Below, one piece after another: positions 10,800 to 19,285 of a DNA stretch of 64,000 nucleotides. Position 1 is the stretch's first letter; every line of letters begins with the position of its first letter. The notes under the pieces are model-generated. The model made no database searches and was not told the origin of the DNA. It worked only from the letters and a program-made list of their open reading frames with translations. The DNA is from Streptomyces sp. NBC_01788 (GTDB lineage Bacteria; Actinomycetota; Actinomycetes; Streptomycetales; Streptomycetaceae), in assembly GCF_035917575.1 (NCBI RefSeq), contig NZ_CP109090.1, positions 496,001 to 560,000 of the forward strand, in the 5' to 3' direction. Both the position numbers and the translations under genes were made by a program.

Positions 10800-10983
10800 C
10801 GACGGCGTTCGGTGGGCGACGGCAACGGGTCCGCTGCGCCGTTCGGTGAGTGAAGGAGTCGGGTCCGGGGCGCGCGGGCGGTCATGACGGGCTGCCGGAC
10901 GCGTCGGGAGCAGGATGACCGCGACGCGGTACGGCCGAGGGGCCGAACGGAGCGACCGGGGCAACGGGATGGGAGCAACAGGG

Positions 10984-11856
10984 ATGGACGGGATCGGGTT
11001 CGTCGGGCTCGGCACGATGGGCCGGCCGATGGCGCGCAGGCTGCTGGCCGCCGGCCACCGCGTGGTGGTGTGGAACAGGTCGCGGCCGGCGGTCGAGGAG
11101 CTGTGCGGGGACGGGGCGGAGGCCGCGGCGGACCTCGCGGAGGTGTTCCGGCTCCCCGTCGTGATGAGCGTGCTGTCCGACGACGCCGCCGTCCGATCGC
11201 TCATCCTGGACAGCGGGGTGCTGGACGGCGCCGAGTGCCGCGTGCACGTGAACCTCGCGACGGTGTCGGCGGGCTTCGCCGCCGAGGCGGAGCAGCGGCA
11301 CACGCAACGGGGCATCGGGTACGTGGCGGCGCCGGTCCTCGGCCGGACCGACGTGGCGGCGGCCGGGAAGCTCAACGTCCTGGCCGCCGGTGCCCCGGAG
11401 GCACTGGACCTGGCACGGCCCGTACTCGAACCGCTGGCCGCGCGGATCTGGGAACTCGGGACCGATCCGGCACGCGCCAACGTCGTCAAGATCACGGTCA
11501 ACTTCCTGCTGGCCGCCGCGGTCGAGGCCACCGCGGAGGCGACGTCGCTGGTGGAGTCGTACGGCGTCGACGCCGCCGCGTTCGTCGAGCTGATCGGCGG
11601 CACGCTGTTCCCCGGCCCGGTCTACGGCACGTACGGCGGGCTCATGGCCGAACAGCGTTACGAGCCGCCCGGGTTCACCGCGCGGCTCGGGCTGAAGGAC
11701 GTGGGCCTCGCCCTGTCGGCGGCGCGGCAGCGCGACCTGGCCCTGCCCACCGGCAGCCTGGTGCGGGACGCCCTGCTCGAAGCCGTCGCGGCCGGCTGGT
11801 CGGAGCGCGACTGGGCCACGCTCGCCGAGGTCGCCCGGCGCAGGGCGGGCCGCTGA
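10984..11856 (+). CDS. NAD(P)-dependent beta-hydroxyacid dehydrogenase (3-HIBADH/GlxR family)
   Basis: A 290-residue dehydrogenase of the 3-hydroxyisobutyrate/6-phosphogluconate type. The N-terminal Rossmann motif is GFVGLGTMGRPMA, and the catalytic Lys region is NVVKITVNFLLAA (consensus GxxxKxxxN). The ATG at 10984 is chosen as the start because GGGAG sits about 8 bases upstream and the dinucleotide motif follows at once; in-frame Met codons at 10969 and 10915 are possible. It is 184 bases after the Dabb gene, same strand, and may reduce or oxidise a hydroxyacid or tartronate semialdehyde made by the upstream operon, but it could be independent. A hairpin follows the stop. Confidence 0.85.
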   Translation: MDGIGFVGLGTMGRPMARRLLAAGHRVVVWNRSRPAVEELCGDGAEAAADLAEVFRLPVVMSVLSDDAAVRSLILDSGVLDGAECRVHVNLATVSAGFAAEAEQRHTQRGIGYVAAPVLGRTDVAAAGKLNVLAAGAPEALDLARPVLEPLAARIWELGTDPARANVVKITVNFLLAAAVEATAEATSLVESYGVDAAAFVELIGGTLFPGPVYGTYGGLMAEQRYEPPGFTARLGLKDVGLALSAARQRDLALPTGSLVRDALLEAVAAGWSERDWATLAEVARRRAGR

Positions 11857-11868
11857 CACGCGCGAAAG

Positions 11869-11890
11869 CCCCACGTCGCGGGGCGTGGGG
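11869..11890 (+). terminator. hairpin after dehydrogenase gene
   Basis: CCCCACG pairs with CGTGGGG across an 8-base loop, 13 bases past the dehydrogenase stop. It is a likely terminator for the 4.8-11.9 kb genes. Confidence 0.5.
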
Positions 11891-12038
11891 TCCGTCGGAG
11901 TGGTTGTGCCGCGGCGGCCGGTCCGCCCGGTGCCGTTGGTGGAATACGGCTCGGGATGCGCGACCCGGTCCTCGGGACGCGCGACCCGTTCCGACGCCGG
12001 GGCACCGGTCCGTCCGGCACAACGAGGAGTGAAGGCTC

Positions 12039-12272
12039 ATGGCAGTGTGCGAGGTCTGCAACAACGACTACGAGATGTCGTTCGAGGTACGCGCGGGGGA
12101 CGCGGTCCACATCTTCGACAGCCTGGAGTGCGCGGCCCAGCGGATCGCGCCGACGTGCGGCAACTGCGACTGCCGCATCCTCGGCCACGGTCTTCAGGCC
12201 GACGGGCGCTTCTTCTGCTGCGCCAACTGCGCGCGCCGGCAGGGAGTCGCCCAGCTCGTCGACCACGCCTGA
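12039..12272 (+). CDS. small Cys-rich protein, metallothionein-like or zinc-binding
   Basis: A 77-residue protein with nine cysteines: Cys4, 7, 31, 40, 43, 45, 60, 61 and 64. The spacing CGNCDC then ILGHG then FFCCANCARR resembles the bacterial metallothionein (SmtA/BmtA) or treble-clef zinc-binding type. GAGGAGTGAAGG precedes the ATG. It should bind zinc or another thiophilic metal in the cytoplasm; no metal-responsive regulator is adjacent. Conserved small proteins of this kind are common in Streptomyces; the exact family is a tentative call. Confidence 0.7.
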   Translation: MAVCEVCNNDYEMSFEVRAGDAVHIFDSLECAAQRIAPTCGNCDCRILGHGLQADGRFFCCANCARRQGVAQLVDHA

Positions 12273-12341
12273 CCTCTCGGCCGGAGGAACACGGCGCGCC
12301 CCGCCCACCTCAGTACCCGTCCCGGTCACTACGGTGGGGGT

Positions 12342-13469
12342 ATGCGCGACGGCGTGGTGACGCTGTTCCTGTGCGGCGACGTGATGCTCGGCCGCGGCGT
12401 CGACCAGATCCTCCCGTGCCCCGGCGATCCGGTCCTGCGGGAGGCCTGGGTGCGCGACGCCCGGTCGTACGTCGAGCTGGCGGAGGCGGCGAACGGCCCG
12501 ATCCCCGCTCCGGTCCCACCGCGGTGGCCGTGGGGCGAGGCGCTGCCCGTGCTTGCGGCCGCCGCCCCGGACGTACGGATCGTCAATCTGGAGACGTCCG
12601 TGACACGCAGCGGCGCGTTCGCGCCGGAGAAGGAGGTCCACTACCGGATGGCCCCGGGCAACCTGGCCGCCCTGGAAGTGGCCCGGCCCGGCGTATGCGT
12701 CCTGGCCAACAACCACACGCTGGACTTCGGCCGTGCGGGGCTGCTGGAGACACTGGACTCCCTGGCGGGTGCGGGACTGCCGGTGGCGGGCGCGGGCCGG
12801 AACGCGGAGGAGGCGTTCGCGCCCGCGGCGCACCCGGTGGCGGACGGCGTGCGGGTGCTGGTGTTCTCCCTGGGGACGACGTCCAGCGGCATACCGCGGA
12901 GCTGGGCGGCGACGGCGGACCGCGCCGGTGTCGCGTACGTTCCCACGGCGACGGCGGAGGCGGCCGCGGCGGTCGTCGCACGCGTACGGCGGGCGCGGTC
13001 CCCGGGCGACATCGTGGTCGTCTCCGTGCACTGGGGGTCCAACTGGGGCTACCACGTCCCCCGGGAGCAGATCCGCTTCGCCCACGCGCTTATCGACGGC
13101 GGCGTCGACGTCGTCCACGGGCACTCCTCGCACCACCCGCGCCCCGTTGAGGTGTACCGCGGCCGGCTGATCCTGTACGGCTGCGGCGACTTCATCGACG
13201 ACTACGAGGGCATCTCCGGCTACGAGGGTTACCGCGACGACCTGCGGATCGCCTACTTCCCCTCGCTCACGGCGGAGACGGGACGGCTCGCGGAGCTGCG
13301 CATGGTGGCGCTGCGGGCCCGGCGGATGCGGCTGGAGCCCGCCTCCGGGGAGGAGCGCGCATGGCTGCGGGCGACACTCGCCCGGATCAGCACGGGCGTG
13401 GCCATCACCTCGGAGCCGGACGGCACGCTCGCTGCGGAGGATACGGCGACGACCGCGCGGGAGCCGTGA
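12342..13469 (+). CDS. CapA family (PGA_cap) metallophosphoesterase-like protein
   Basis: A 375-residue member of the CapA/PgsA family, a calcineurin-like phosphoesterase fold named for poly-gamma-glutamate capsule synthesis. Visible metal-site motifs in order: LCGDVMLGRGVDQ near the N-terminus, NLETS around residue 82, NNHTLDFG around 122, VHWGSNWGY around 228, and GHSSHHPRPVEVYRG then YGCGDFIDDYEG. The start is the ATG at 12342 with GGTGGGGG upstream. No signal peptide or membrane anchor is seen, unlike firmicute PgsA, so it is probably a cytoplasmic enzyme. No capsule genes are nearby; the role is unknown. Confidence 0.85.
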   Translation: MRDGVVTLFLCGDVMLGRGVDQILPCPGDPVLREAWVRDARSYVELAEAANGPIPAPVPPRWPWGEALPVLAAAAPDVRIVNLETSVTRSGAFAPEKEVHYRMAPGNLAALEVARPGVCVLANNHTLDFGRAGLLETLDSLAGAGLPVAGAGRNAEEAFAPAAHPVADGVRVLVFSLGTTSSGIPRSWAATADRAGVAYVPTATAEAAAAVVARVRRARSPGDIVVVSVHWGSNWGYHVPREQIRFAHALIDGGVDVVHGHSSHHPRPVEVYRGRLILYGCGDFIDDYEGISGYEGYRDDLRIAYFPSLTAETGRLAELRMVALRARRMRLEPASGEERAWLRATLARISTGVAITSEPDGTLAAEDTATTAREP

Positions 13470-13542
13470 GGCCCCCGCGGTGGCGCTCCCGGCGCCCGCC
13501 CGCCGAGCGGCCGGGACCGGGCGCCGGACGTACCTTCGGAAC

Positions 13543-13734
13543 ATGGACGAGGTGCCCCGGCGCATCGACCCCTCGACGGACCGGGCCGCCGCGGCGGTCC
13601 TGCTCGGCTGCCTGCCCGAAGAGGTCGGCTACTGCCCCCGCTGCCACGGACTGACCCACCGCTACGGGCGGAATGCCCAGGTCCTGTGCCCGGCCTGCAG
13701 TGCGGTCAGTGGAAGACGCCGCTGTAGGCGTTGA
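13543..13734 (+). CDS. small zinc-ribbon protein
   Basis: A 63-residue reading frame starting at the ATG at 13543 ([10 protein letters not shown]). It has two Cys pairs, YCPRC and LCPAC, 18 residues apart, typical of a zinc ribbon, and a basic tail. Its last 29 bases overlap the 3' end of the ACC deaminase gene on the other strand. No strong ribosome site is visible (GGAA at 7 bases upstream only). It could be real because the Cys pairs are well formed, but small size and the antisense overlap keep this uncertain. Confidence 0.45.
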   Translation: MDEVPRRIDPSTDRAAAAVLLGCLPEEVGYCPRCHGLTHRYGRNAQVLCPACSAVSGRRRCRR

Positions 13735-14713
13735 GGGCGGGCTGGCCGCCCAGGTGGGCATACAGGACGTTCGAACCCTTGGGGATGTCACCGCGCCTGA
13801 CGAGGTCGATGAGGCCTGCCATGGACTTGCCCTCGTAGACAGGGTCGATGATCATGCCTTCTAGGCGTCCGGTGAGGCGGATGGCGTCCAGGGTGGACTG
13901 GACGGGGACGCCGTAGAGGTCGCCGGCCCAGCCCTCCAGGACGGTGATCTCGTCGTCGTGCAAGTCCCGTCCCAGACCTATGAGTTCGGCGGTGTTGCGG
14001 GCGATCTTCGCCACCTGGGCGCGGGTCTCGTCGATCTTGGCCGAGGCGTCGATGCCGAGCACCCGGCGGGGCCGGTCCTGGCCCGCGAAACCGGCGATCA
14101 TGCCCGCGTGCGTGCTGCCGGTGACGCTGCACACCACGATCGTGTCGAAGAAGACCCCGAGTTCCTGTTCCTGCTGCTGGACCTCGTAGGCCCAGTTGGC
14201 GAAGCCGAGGCCGCCCAGGGGGTGGTCGGAGGCTCCGGCGGGGATGGCGTACGGCGTGCCGCCTGCGGCGCGGACGTCCTCCAGGGCCTGGTGCCAGCTG
14301 TCCTTGAACCCGATGCCGAAGTCCGCCCGGACCAGACGCACGTCGGCGCCCATGACGCGGGACAGCAGGATGTTGCCGACCTTGTCGTTGACCGCGTCCG
14401 GCCATTCGACCCAGCTCTCCTGGACCAGGACGGCCTTCAGACCCGCCTTCGCGGCGACCGCGGCCACCTGCCGGGTGTGGTTGGACTGGACGCCGCCGAT
14501 GGTGACCAGGGTGTCGGCGCCCTCGCGGAGCGCGTCGGGGACCAGGTACTCCAGCTTCCGGGTCTTGTTGCCGCCGAAGGCCAGACCGCTGTTGCAGTCC
14601 TCCCGCTTGGCCCAGATACGGGCACCGCCGAGATGGTCACTGAGCCGGTCCAGTGGGTGGACGGGGCTGGGGCCGAACAGCAGGGGGTGGCGCTCGAAGG
14701 ACTCAAGAGACAT
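13706..14713 (-). CDS. acdS: 1-aminocyclopropane-1-carboxylate deaminase
   Basis: A 335-residue PLP enzyme that opens the ring of ACC, the ethylene precursor of plants, to 2-oxobutyrate and ammonia. The Schiff-base lysine lies in [11 protein letters not shown]. The residues that separate ACC deaminase from D-cysteine desulfhydrase are of the deaminase kind: DPVYEGKSM (Tyr-Glu; desulfhydrases have Thr) and YAHLGG (Leu; desulfhydrases have Thr). Length equals the family norm (about 338). The start is the ATG at 14713 with GAGGAG 6 bases upstream. A GntR regulator lies just upstream on the same strand. This suggests a plant-associated life or use of ACC as a nitrogen source. Confidence 0.93.
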   Translation of the reverse strand: MSLESFERHPLLFGPSPVHPLDRLSDHLGGARIWAKREDCNSGLAFGGNKTRKLEYLVPDALREGADTLVTIGGVQSNHTRQVAAVAAKAGLKAVLVQESWVEWPDAVNDKVGNILLSRVMGADVRLVRADFGIGFKDSWHQALEDVRAAGGTPYAIPAGASDHPLGGLGFANWAYEVQQQEQELGVFFDTIVVCSVTGSTHAGMIAGFAGQDRPRRVLGIDASAKIDETRAQVAKIARNTAELIGLGRDLHDDEITVLEGWAGDLYGVPVQSTLDAIRLTGRLEGMIIDPVYEGKSMAGLIDLVRRGDIPKGSNVLYAHLGGQPALNAYSGVFH

Positions 14714-14780
14714 CTGGGGCTCCTCGCGGAATCGTCTGCCGGGGGATGTGGGTCCTGCGTGGGGCGTGGGGACTGGTGGA

Positions 14781-15509
14781 TCAGCGCCGAGTGACACCTC
14801 GGCCGGGTCCGCCGTCCCGCTCGTCGGTGTCGGCGTCGGTGTCGGTGTCGAGGAGCGCGGTGTCGAGGAGCGGTAGCAGCGTCTGCCAGTTGGCACGGGT
14901 GGCGGCCACGGCCCCCTCGGCGTCCCCGGCCTCGCACAGCGCGATGATCCGTTCGTGCTGGGCGACTGAGCCGCGGCCGCTCAGCGAGGAGAAACGCAGC
15001 CTCTCCACACGCCGCAGCACCGGCGTGAACTGCTCCAGGACGGTACGGACGGCCGGGTTGGCGCAGGCGGTGACGGCGACGTCGTGGAAGGCGTCGTCGG
15101 CGTCGATCGCCGCGTCGACGTCGCCCCGGCGCAGGGCGTCGGCGAAGCGCGCGTTGGCCTCGCGCATGGCGGCCGGCTCGGCGGCGGTCAGGTGGGGCAT
15201 CGCCTCGCGGACGGCGAGTTCGTGCATGGCCGCCGTCACCGACTGGGCCGCGCGGGCGGCGCGCACGTCCAGGGGGCTGACCATGGTGTAGCGGCCGGGC
15301 TTCGTCCGCACCAGGCCGGCCTGCTCCAGACGTGCCAGGGCCTCCCGCACCGGTGTGCGGCTGACGCCCAGCCACTCCACCAGGTCGGTGTCGTTGAGGC
15401 GCTCCCCCGGTGCGAGGGTGCCGTCGACGATGGCGTCCCGGATGGCCCGGTAGGCGTTGTCCCGGAGGAGCGACCTGGAGACGAGTCCCCGGCTCTGTGG
15501 CACTGGCAT
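14781..15509 (-). CDS. GntR family (FadR/FCD type) regulator of acdS
   Basis: A GntR-family repressor of about 242 residues. The N-terminal winged helix reads [20 protein letters not shown] followed by [13 protein letters not shown]; the C-terminal FCD helical ligand domain includes [11 protein letters not shown]. The tail is rich in Asp and Thr ([10 protein letters not shown]). It precedes acdS by 67 bases on the same strand and probably forms an operon with it, sensing ACC or a product. Two ATG codons are possible, 15509 and 15530; neither has a ribosome site. I choose 15509, directly at the edge of a perfect palindrome (15509-15522), and suspect a leaderless transcript with autoregulation. 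Confidence 0.83.
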   Translation of the reverse strand: MPVPQSRGLVSRSLLRDNAYRAIRDAIVDGTLAPGERLNDTDLVEWLGVSRTPVREALARLEQAGLVRTKPGRYTMVSPLDVRAARAAQSVTAAMHELAVREAMPHLTAAEPAAMREANARFADALRRGDVDAAIDADDAFHDVAVTACANPAVRTVLEQFTPVLRRVERLRFSSLSGRGSVAQHERIIALCEAGDAEGAVAATRANWQTLLPLLDTALLDTDTDADTDERDGGPGRGVTRR

Positions 15510-15522
15510 GCAATATATTGCA
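15509..15522. promoter_or_regulatory. perfect palindrome TGCAATATATTGCA at the gntR start
   Basis: A 14-bp perfect palindrome, AT-rich in a very GC-rich genome, lies across the start codon of the GntR gene. Size and symmetry fit a GntR dimer site. It also faces the upstream region of the P450 gene 390 bases away on the other strand, so it could govern both. Confidence 0.65.
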
Positions 15523-15530
15523 CGCTGCAT

Positions 15531-15899
15531 GACGGATAACTGTCAAGAGTGCGCCCGCACGGGTCCTCCCGCGGCCGGCGGCCGGAGCCGCGCGCGGCCC
15601 TGTTGACCCACCTGGCTGTATGTGACGGAGCGGGTCACCGTCTCGCGTGTTTCCATCAGCAAGGAGGCGAACGACATGGGGGCCGCGCGTCCCTCGGGGG
15701 CCGGGTGCCACCGCCTCCGTCGACTTCCCACCGCCCGGCGGCGGAAGGGCCGCCGCGGTGGCCCGGTGTCGATCGCCGGCGAAGGCCGGCCCGCCTCGTC
15801 ACCCACTGGGCGGCCGGCGGTGCCGAGGCTCGCCGGTGGCCTTTCGCCGGGCCGTGGACACCACCGATGTCGTACCCCCTGCCCCGAAGGAACCGACTG
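15531..15899. other. leader region before the P450 gene with a possible small ORF
   Basis: This is a 369-base stretch between the GntR regulator and the P450 gene. It holds one notable element: AAGGAGGCGAACGAC (15661-15675), a near-perfect ribosome site, followed by an ATG at 15676 that opens a 74-codon frame ending in TGATG, overlapping the P450 start at 15900. The encoded peptide is rich in Arg, Gly and Pro and looks like no known protein. It may be a translated leader that couples to the P450 gene, or an artefact of high GC. An inverted pair TCGCCGGCGA lies within it. Confidence 0.4.
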
Positions 15900-17105
15900 A
15901 TGACCACGGACAACGAGACGGCCGTCTGCCCGTTCGACTTCAGCGAGACCCTGGAGTTCGACCCCTCCCTCGAAGACCTGATGTGCCGCGACACCCCCAC
16001 CCGGATCCGGCTGAGCTACGGCGAGGCGGAGGCCTGGCTGGTCACCGGCTTCGACGGCGTCAAGCAGGTGACCACCGACCAGCGGTTCAGCCGGGCGGCC
16101 ATCATCGGCCGCGACTACCCCCGGATGACGCCGGAGCCCATCGTGTCGCCCGAGTCGATCAACGTGATGGACCCGCCGTACAGCAGCCGCGTCCGCCATC
16201 TGGCGTCACAGGCCTTCACGCAGCCGCGGGTGGAGGCCATGCGCCCCCGGATCGCCCGGCTCGCGGACGATCTGCTGGACACCATGGAGAAGGCGGGACC
16301 GCCGGCGGACCTGATCCGGCACCTCTCCGACCCGCTTCCCCAGCACACCGTCCTCGACCTCCTCGGCATCGAGCGGGAGGAGTGGCCCTGGATCCAGAAG
16401 GCCGTGCACCAGCTCCTCGTCGTCGGCCCGGACAGCAAGGAGGCCGCGGCGAGCGCCAAGACGGAACTGACGGCCTTCTTCGGCGAGCTCGTCGCACAGC
16501 GGCGGAAGTCGCCGGGCAGCGACATCATCAGCGCGATGGCCGCGGCGCGGGACGGCAAGGAGCAGCTCGACGACCGGGAACTGGCGGTCATGACGCTCAT
16601 GCTGGCGCTCAGCGGCCAGGACACGGCGACCTGCGAGATCAGCGACATCGTGTACCTGCTCCTGACCCGGCCCGAACTGGCGGAACGCCTCAGGAGCCGG
16701 CCCGGGGCCCTGACCGACGTGCTGCACGAACTGCTCCGCCACATCCCCTTCCGCAAGGGGGTCGGCATCCCGCGGGTGGCTCTGGAGGACGTGGAACTGG
16801 GCGGTGTGACGATCCGGGCGGGCGACTACGTCCACGTGTCGTACCTGACGGCCAATCGTGACCCGGAGCGCTACACGGACCCGCACGACATCGACGTGGA
16901 CCGGCCGAACGCCCCTCATATGACGTTCGGCTGGGGCGGGCACCGGTGCATCGCGATGCCGTTGGCCATGGCCGAACTCGAAGTGGCCATCGGACGGCTC
17001 ATGGAGCGCTTCCCGGAGCTGCGGCTCGCGGTGCCGCCGGAGGAGGTGCGCTGGGACACGCAGACGATCAGGCGGTTCCCTCTGGAGCTGCCGGTGGCCT
17101 GGTAA
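15900..17105 (+). CDS. cytochrome P450
   Basis: A 401-residue bacterial class I P450. The heme-ligand loop is FGWGGHRCIAMP with Cys350; the K-helix ExxR is LHELLRH; the I-helix has LALSGQDTAT, keeping the Asp-Thr pair of the proton relay but with Ser in place of the usual Ala. The N-terminal CPFDFSETLEFDP is typical of soluble actinomycete P450s. The start is the ATG at 15900 with GAAGGAA about 7 bases upstream; an in-frame ATG at 15867 has no ribosome site. No ferredoxin gene is adjacent. It is followed by a cysteine hydrolase, an MFS transporter and a LysR regulator, which suggests a small tailoring or detoxification cluster. The substrate is unknown. Confidence 0.92.
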   Translation: MTTDNETAVCPFDFSETLEFDPSLEDLMCRDTPTRIRLSYGEAEAWLVTGFDGVKQVTTDQRFSRAAIIGRDYPRMTPEPIVSPESINVMDPPYSSRVRHLASQAFTQPRVEAMRPRIARLADDLLDTMEKAGPPADLIRHLSDPLPQHTVLDLLGIEREEWPWIQKAVHQLLVVGPDSKEAAASAKTELTAFFGELVAQRRKSPGSDIISAMAAARDGKEQLDDRELAVMTLMLALSGQDTATCEISDIVYLLLTRPELAERLRSRPGALTDVLHELLRHIPFRKGVGIPRVALEDVELGGVTIRAGDYVHVSYLTANRDPERYTDPHDIDVDRPNAPHMTFGWGGHRCIAMPLAMAELEVAIGRLMERFPELRLAVPPEEVRWDTQTIRRFPLELPVAW

Positions 17106-17303
17106 GTACGCCCGCCCTGCAGGGGCAACAACGGACGCCGCACGGCCTCGGCCGGCCGGACCGCCGGGGCCCCGGCGCCGCCTCGCGACGGTATAAAGAA
17201 TTCCTATGACTGGCAGGGTGCGTTTCACGGTTAGGCTCTGGCCCAATCCTCGGGCCATGTTCTCCGGCCTTCCCGTATTCGAAACGCAAGAGGAGTTCAT
17301 CCG

Positions 17304-17933
17304 TTGAACGCGATGTGGCGCGTGAACCCGCAGAAGACGGCTCTGCTCGTGATCGACATGCAGAACGACTTTGTTCTCGAGGGATATCCCATGGAAGTGC
17401 CGATGGCACGCCGGAGGATACCCCGAATGCAGGAGGTCATCACCGAGTGCCGGGCGGCCGGAATTCCGGTCGTCTACACACAGCACATTCTGCTGGACAC
17501 CTTCAATGTGTCTCCGCTCGAATCCACCTACAACACGGCACTGCTGAGCGCGGGCATGCGCAAGGGCACGTTCGGCGCGCAGGTCGTCGACGACCTCAAG
17601 CCGGAGGCCGACGACGTCGTCGTCGTGAAGCACCGCTACGACGCGTTCCACAACACGCACCTGGAGAACGTGCTGACCAGCATCTCCGGGCTGCGCGAGG
17701 TGGACACCGTGATCATCATCGGCACCCTCACCGAGGTCTGCTGCGACTCCACCGCGCGCGGCGCGTACATGCGGGACTTCAAGGTGGCCTTCGTCGGCGA
17801 CGCCACCGGCGCGCGCAGCGAGGAGGCGCAGGCGGCCACGGAGAACACCATCGGCACGTTCTTCGGCCGGCTGCTCACCACCGGGGAACTGGTCGCGGAA
17901 ATCCGCGCGGACCGTGAGGGGAGAGCGGCATGA
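17304..17933 (+). CDS. isochorismatase-like cysteine hydrolase
   Basis: A 209-residue cysteine hydrolase of the isochorismatase/nicotinamidase/N-carbamoylsarcosine amidase superfamily. The catalytic triad is visible: Asp18 (VIDMQNDF), Lys109 (VVVKHRYDAF) and Cys146 (GTLTEVCCDSTARGA). The cis-peptide region is GTLTEV. A TTG at 17304 is preferred as the start because AGGAG lies 8 bases upstream; the first ATG, at 17313, is 17 bases away. The stop overlaps the transporter start (ATGA). The substrate may be an amide, carbamoyl compound or enol ether linked to the P450 product; which one cannot be told. Confidence 0.87.
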   Translation: MNAMWRVNPQKTALLVIDMQNDFVLEGYPMEVPMARRRIPRMQEVITECRAAGIPVVYTQHILLDTFNVSPLESTYNTALLSAGMRKGTFGAQVVDDLKPEADDVVVVKHRYDAFHNTHLENVLTSISGLREVDTVIIIGTLTEVCCDSTARGAYMRDFKVAFVGDATGARSEEAQAATENTIGTFFGRLLTTGELVAEIRADREGRAA

Positions 17934-19225
17934 GACCCAGAGAATACGACGTCCGCTACGAACGTCAGGCGGTCGTGCTGCTTTCCCTCGGATTCGGCCT
18001 CGTCGGCCTGGACCGCTGGATCATCAGCCCGCTTTTCCCGTCGATGATGAAGGAACTCGGGCTCGACTACCAGGACCTGGGCAACATCATCGGTGTCCTC
18101 GGTCTGGCCTGGGGATGTTCCTCCCTTCTCATGGGCGGTCTCTCCGACCGGCTGGGCCGGCGCAAAATCCTGGTCGGCTCGATCGTGTTCTTCTCGGTCT
18201 GCTCACTGCTGACGGGACTGGTCGGCGGACTCGTCAGCCTTCTGATGGTGCGGGTCATCATGGGCATCACCGAGGGCGCGTTCACCCCGACCGCGGTGGC
18301 CGCCACGGCGGAGGCGTCACGGCCCGAGCGCCGCGGGCTGAACATGGGCATGCAGCAGAGCACGTTCGCCCTGTTCGGCGTCGGCCTGGGCCCGATCATC
18401 GCCACCCAGTTGCTGCGGGTCCTGCCGAGCTGGCACTGGGTCTTCGGTCTGATGCTGGTCCCCGGCCTGGTCCTGGCCTGGTTCGTCTTCCGGAGCATCC
18501 GAGAACCCCATCAGCTGCCGGCCTTCGAATCCGCCGTCTCCCCCGTCGCCCAGGAAGAGACCCGCTGGCTGGACGTCTTCCGCTACCGGAACATCCGGCT
18601 GGCCATCCTCGCCCTGTGCGGCGCGATGACGTGCATCTTCGTGCTGAGCGCCATGGTGCCGAGCTATCTGGTCGACCACCAGGGCATCGGGACCAGCCAG
18701 ATGGGCGTCATCGCGTCCGGCATCGGATTCGGCGCCTTCGCGGGCCAGCTGGTCATTCCGGGGCTGTCCGACAGGTTCGGCCGCAAGCCCGTGGTCGTCG
18801 TGGCGCTGCTGATGGCGATGTGCATGCTGATCGGCTTCATCCTCCAGGGACCGGTGGTGCCGCTGCTGTTCCTGCTGCTGTTCTTCGTCGCCTTCGGGGC
18901 CAACGGCTGTCTGGCCCTGCTCGCCGGGACCGTGACCGTGGAGTCCGTCCCCGCCGGTCTGATGGCCGCCGCGGCCGGCACCGTCATGGGTGTCGCGGAG
19001 ATCTTCGGTGGCGGCGTGGCCCCGTCCGTCGCCGGATACCTGGCCCAGCACCACGGCATCCACACCGTCCTCTATCTGGCGCTCGGCGGACTGCTGATGT
19101 GCGTGGTGGCCGCGTCCTTCCTCCAGGAGACGGCGCCGAAGAAGACCGGCCGCACCGGTCACGAGGACGCCGCCGTCACACCGGCCGCGGACGTGCAGCC
19201 GGAGCCTGGCCCCGCCGCGCGCTGA
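17930..19225 (+). CDS. MFS transporter (PcaK/aromatic acid or drug type)
   Basis: A 431-residue major facilitator with 12 predicted membrane helices. The two MFS signature loops are GGLSDRLGRRKIL between helices 2 and 3 and LSDRFGRKPVVV between helices 8 and 9, which marks an aromatic acid/sugar acid-type symporter or an efflux protein. It is translationally coupled to the hydrolase gene (ATGA), so it probably carries the substrate or product of the P450 and hydrolase. The direction of transport is not evident. A nested hairpin lies after the stop. Confidence 0.88.
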   Translation: MRPREYDVRYERQAVVLLSLGFGLVGLDRWIISPLFPSMMKELGLDYQDLGNIIGVLGLAWGCSSLLMGGLSDRLGRRKILVGSIVFFSVCSLLTGLVGGLVSLLMVRVIMGITEGAFTPTAVAATAEASRPERRGLNMGMQQSTFALFGVGLGPIIATQLLRVLPSWHWVFGLMLVPGLVLAWFVFRSIREPHQLPAFESAVSPVAQEETRWLDVFRYRNIRLAILALCGAMTCIFVLSAMVPSYLVDHQGIGTSQMGVIASGIGFGAFAGQLVIPGLSDRFGRKPVVVVALLMAMCMLIGFILQGPVVPLLFLLLFFVAFGANGCLALLAGTVTVESVPAGLMAAAAGTVMGVAEIFGGGVAPSVAGYLAQHHGIHTVLYLALGGLLMCVVAASFLQETAPKKTGRTGHEDAAVTPAADVQPEPGPAAR

Positions 19226-19229
19226 GGAC

Positions 19230-19285
19230 CTGCCCGGGAGGCGGACGACCCGCGCGTCGGCGCGGGTCACCCCGTCCCGGGCAGA
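19230..19285. terminator. nested hairpin between convergent genes
   Basis: An inner perfect stem, GACCCGCGC/GCGCGGGTC with a GTCG loop (19247-19268), sits inside an outer inverted repeat CTGCCCGGGA/TCCCGGGCAG (19230-19239 and 19276-19285). It lies between the transporter and the convergent LysR gene and covers the LysR stop. Likely a bidirectional terminator. Confidence 0.6.
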
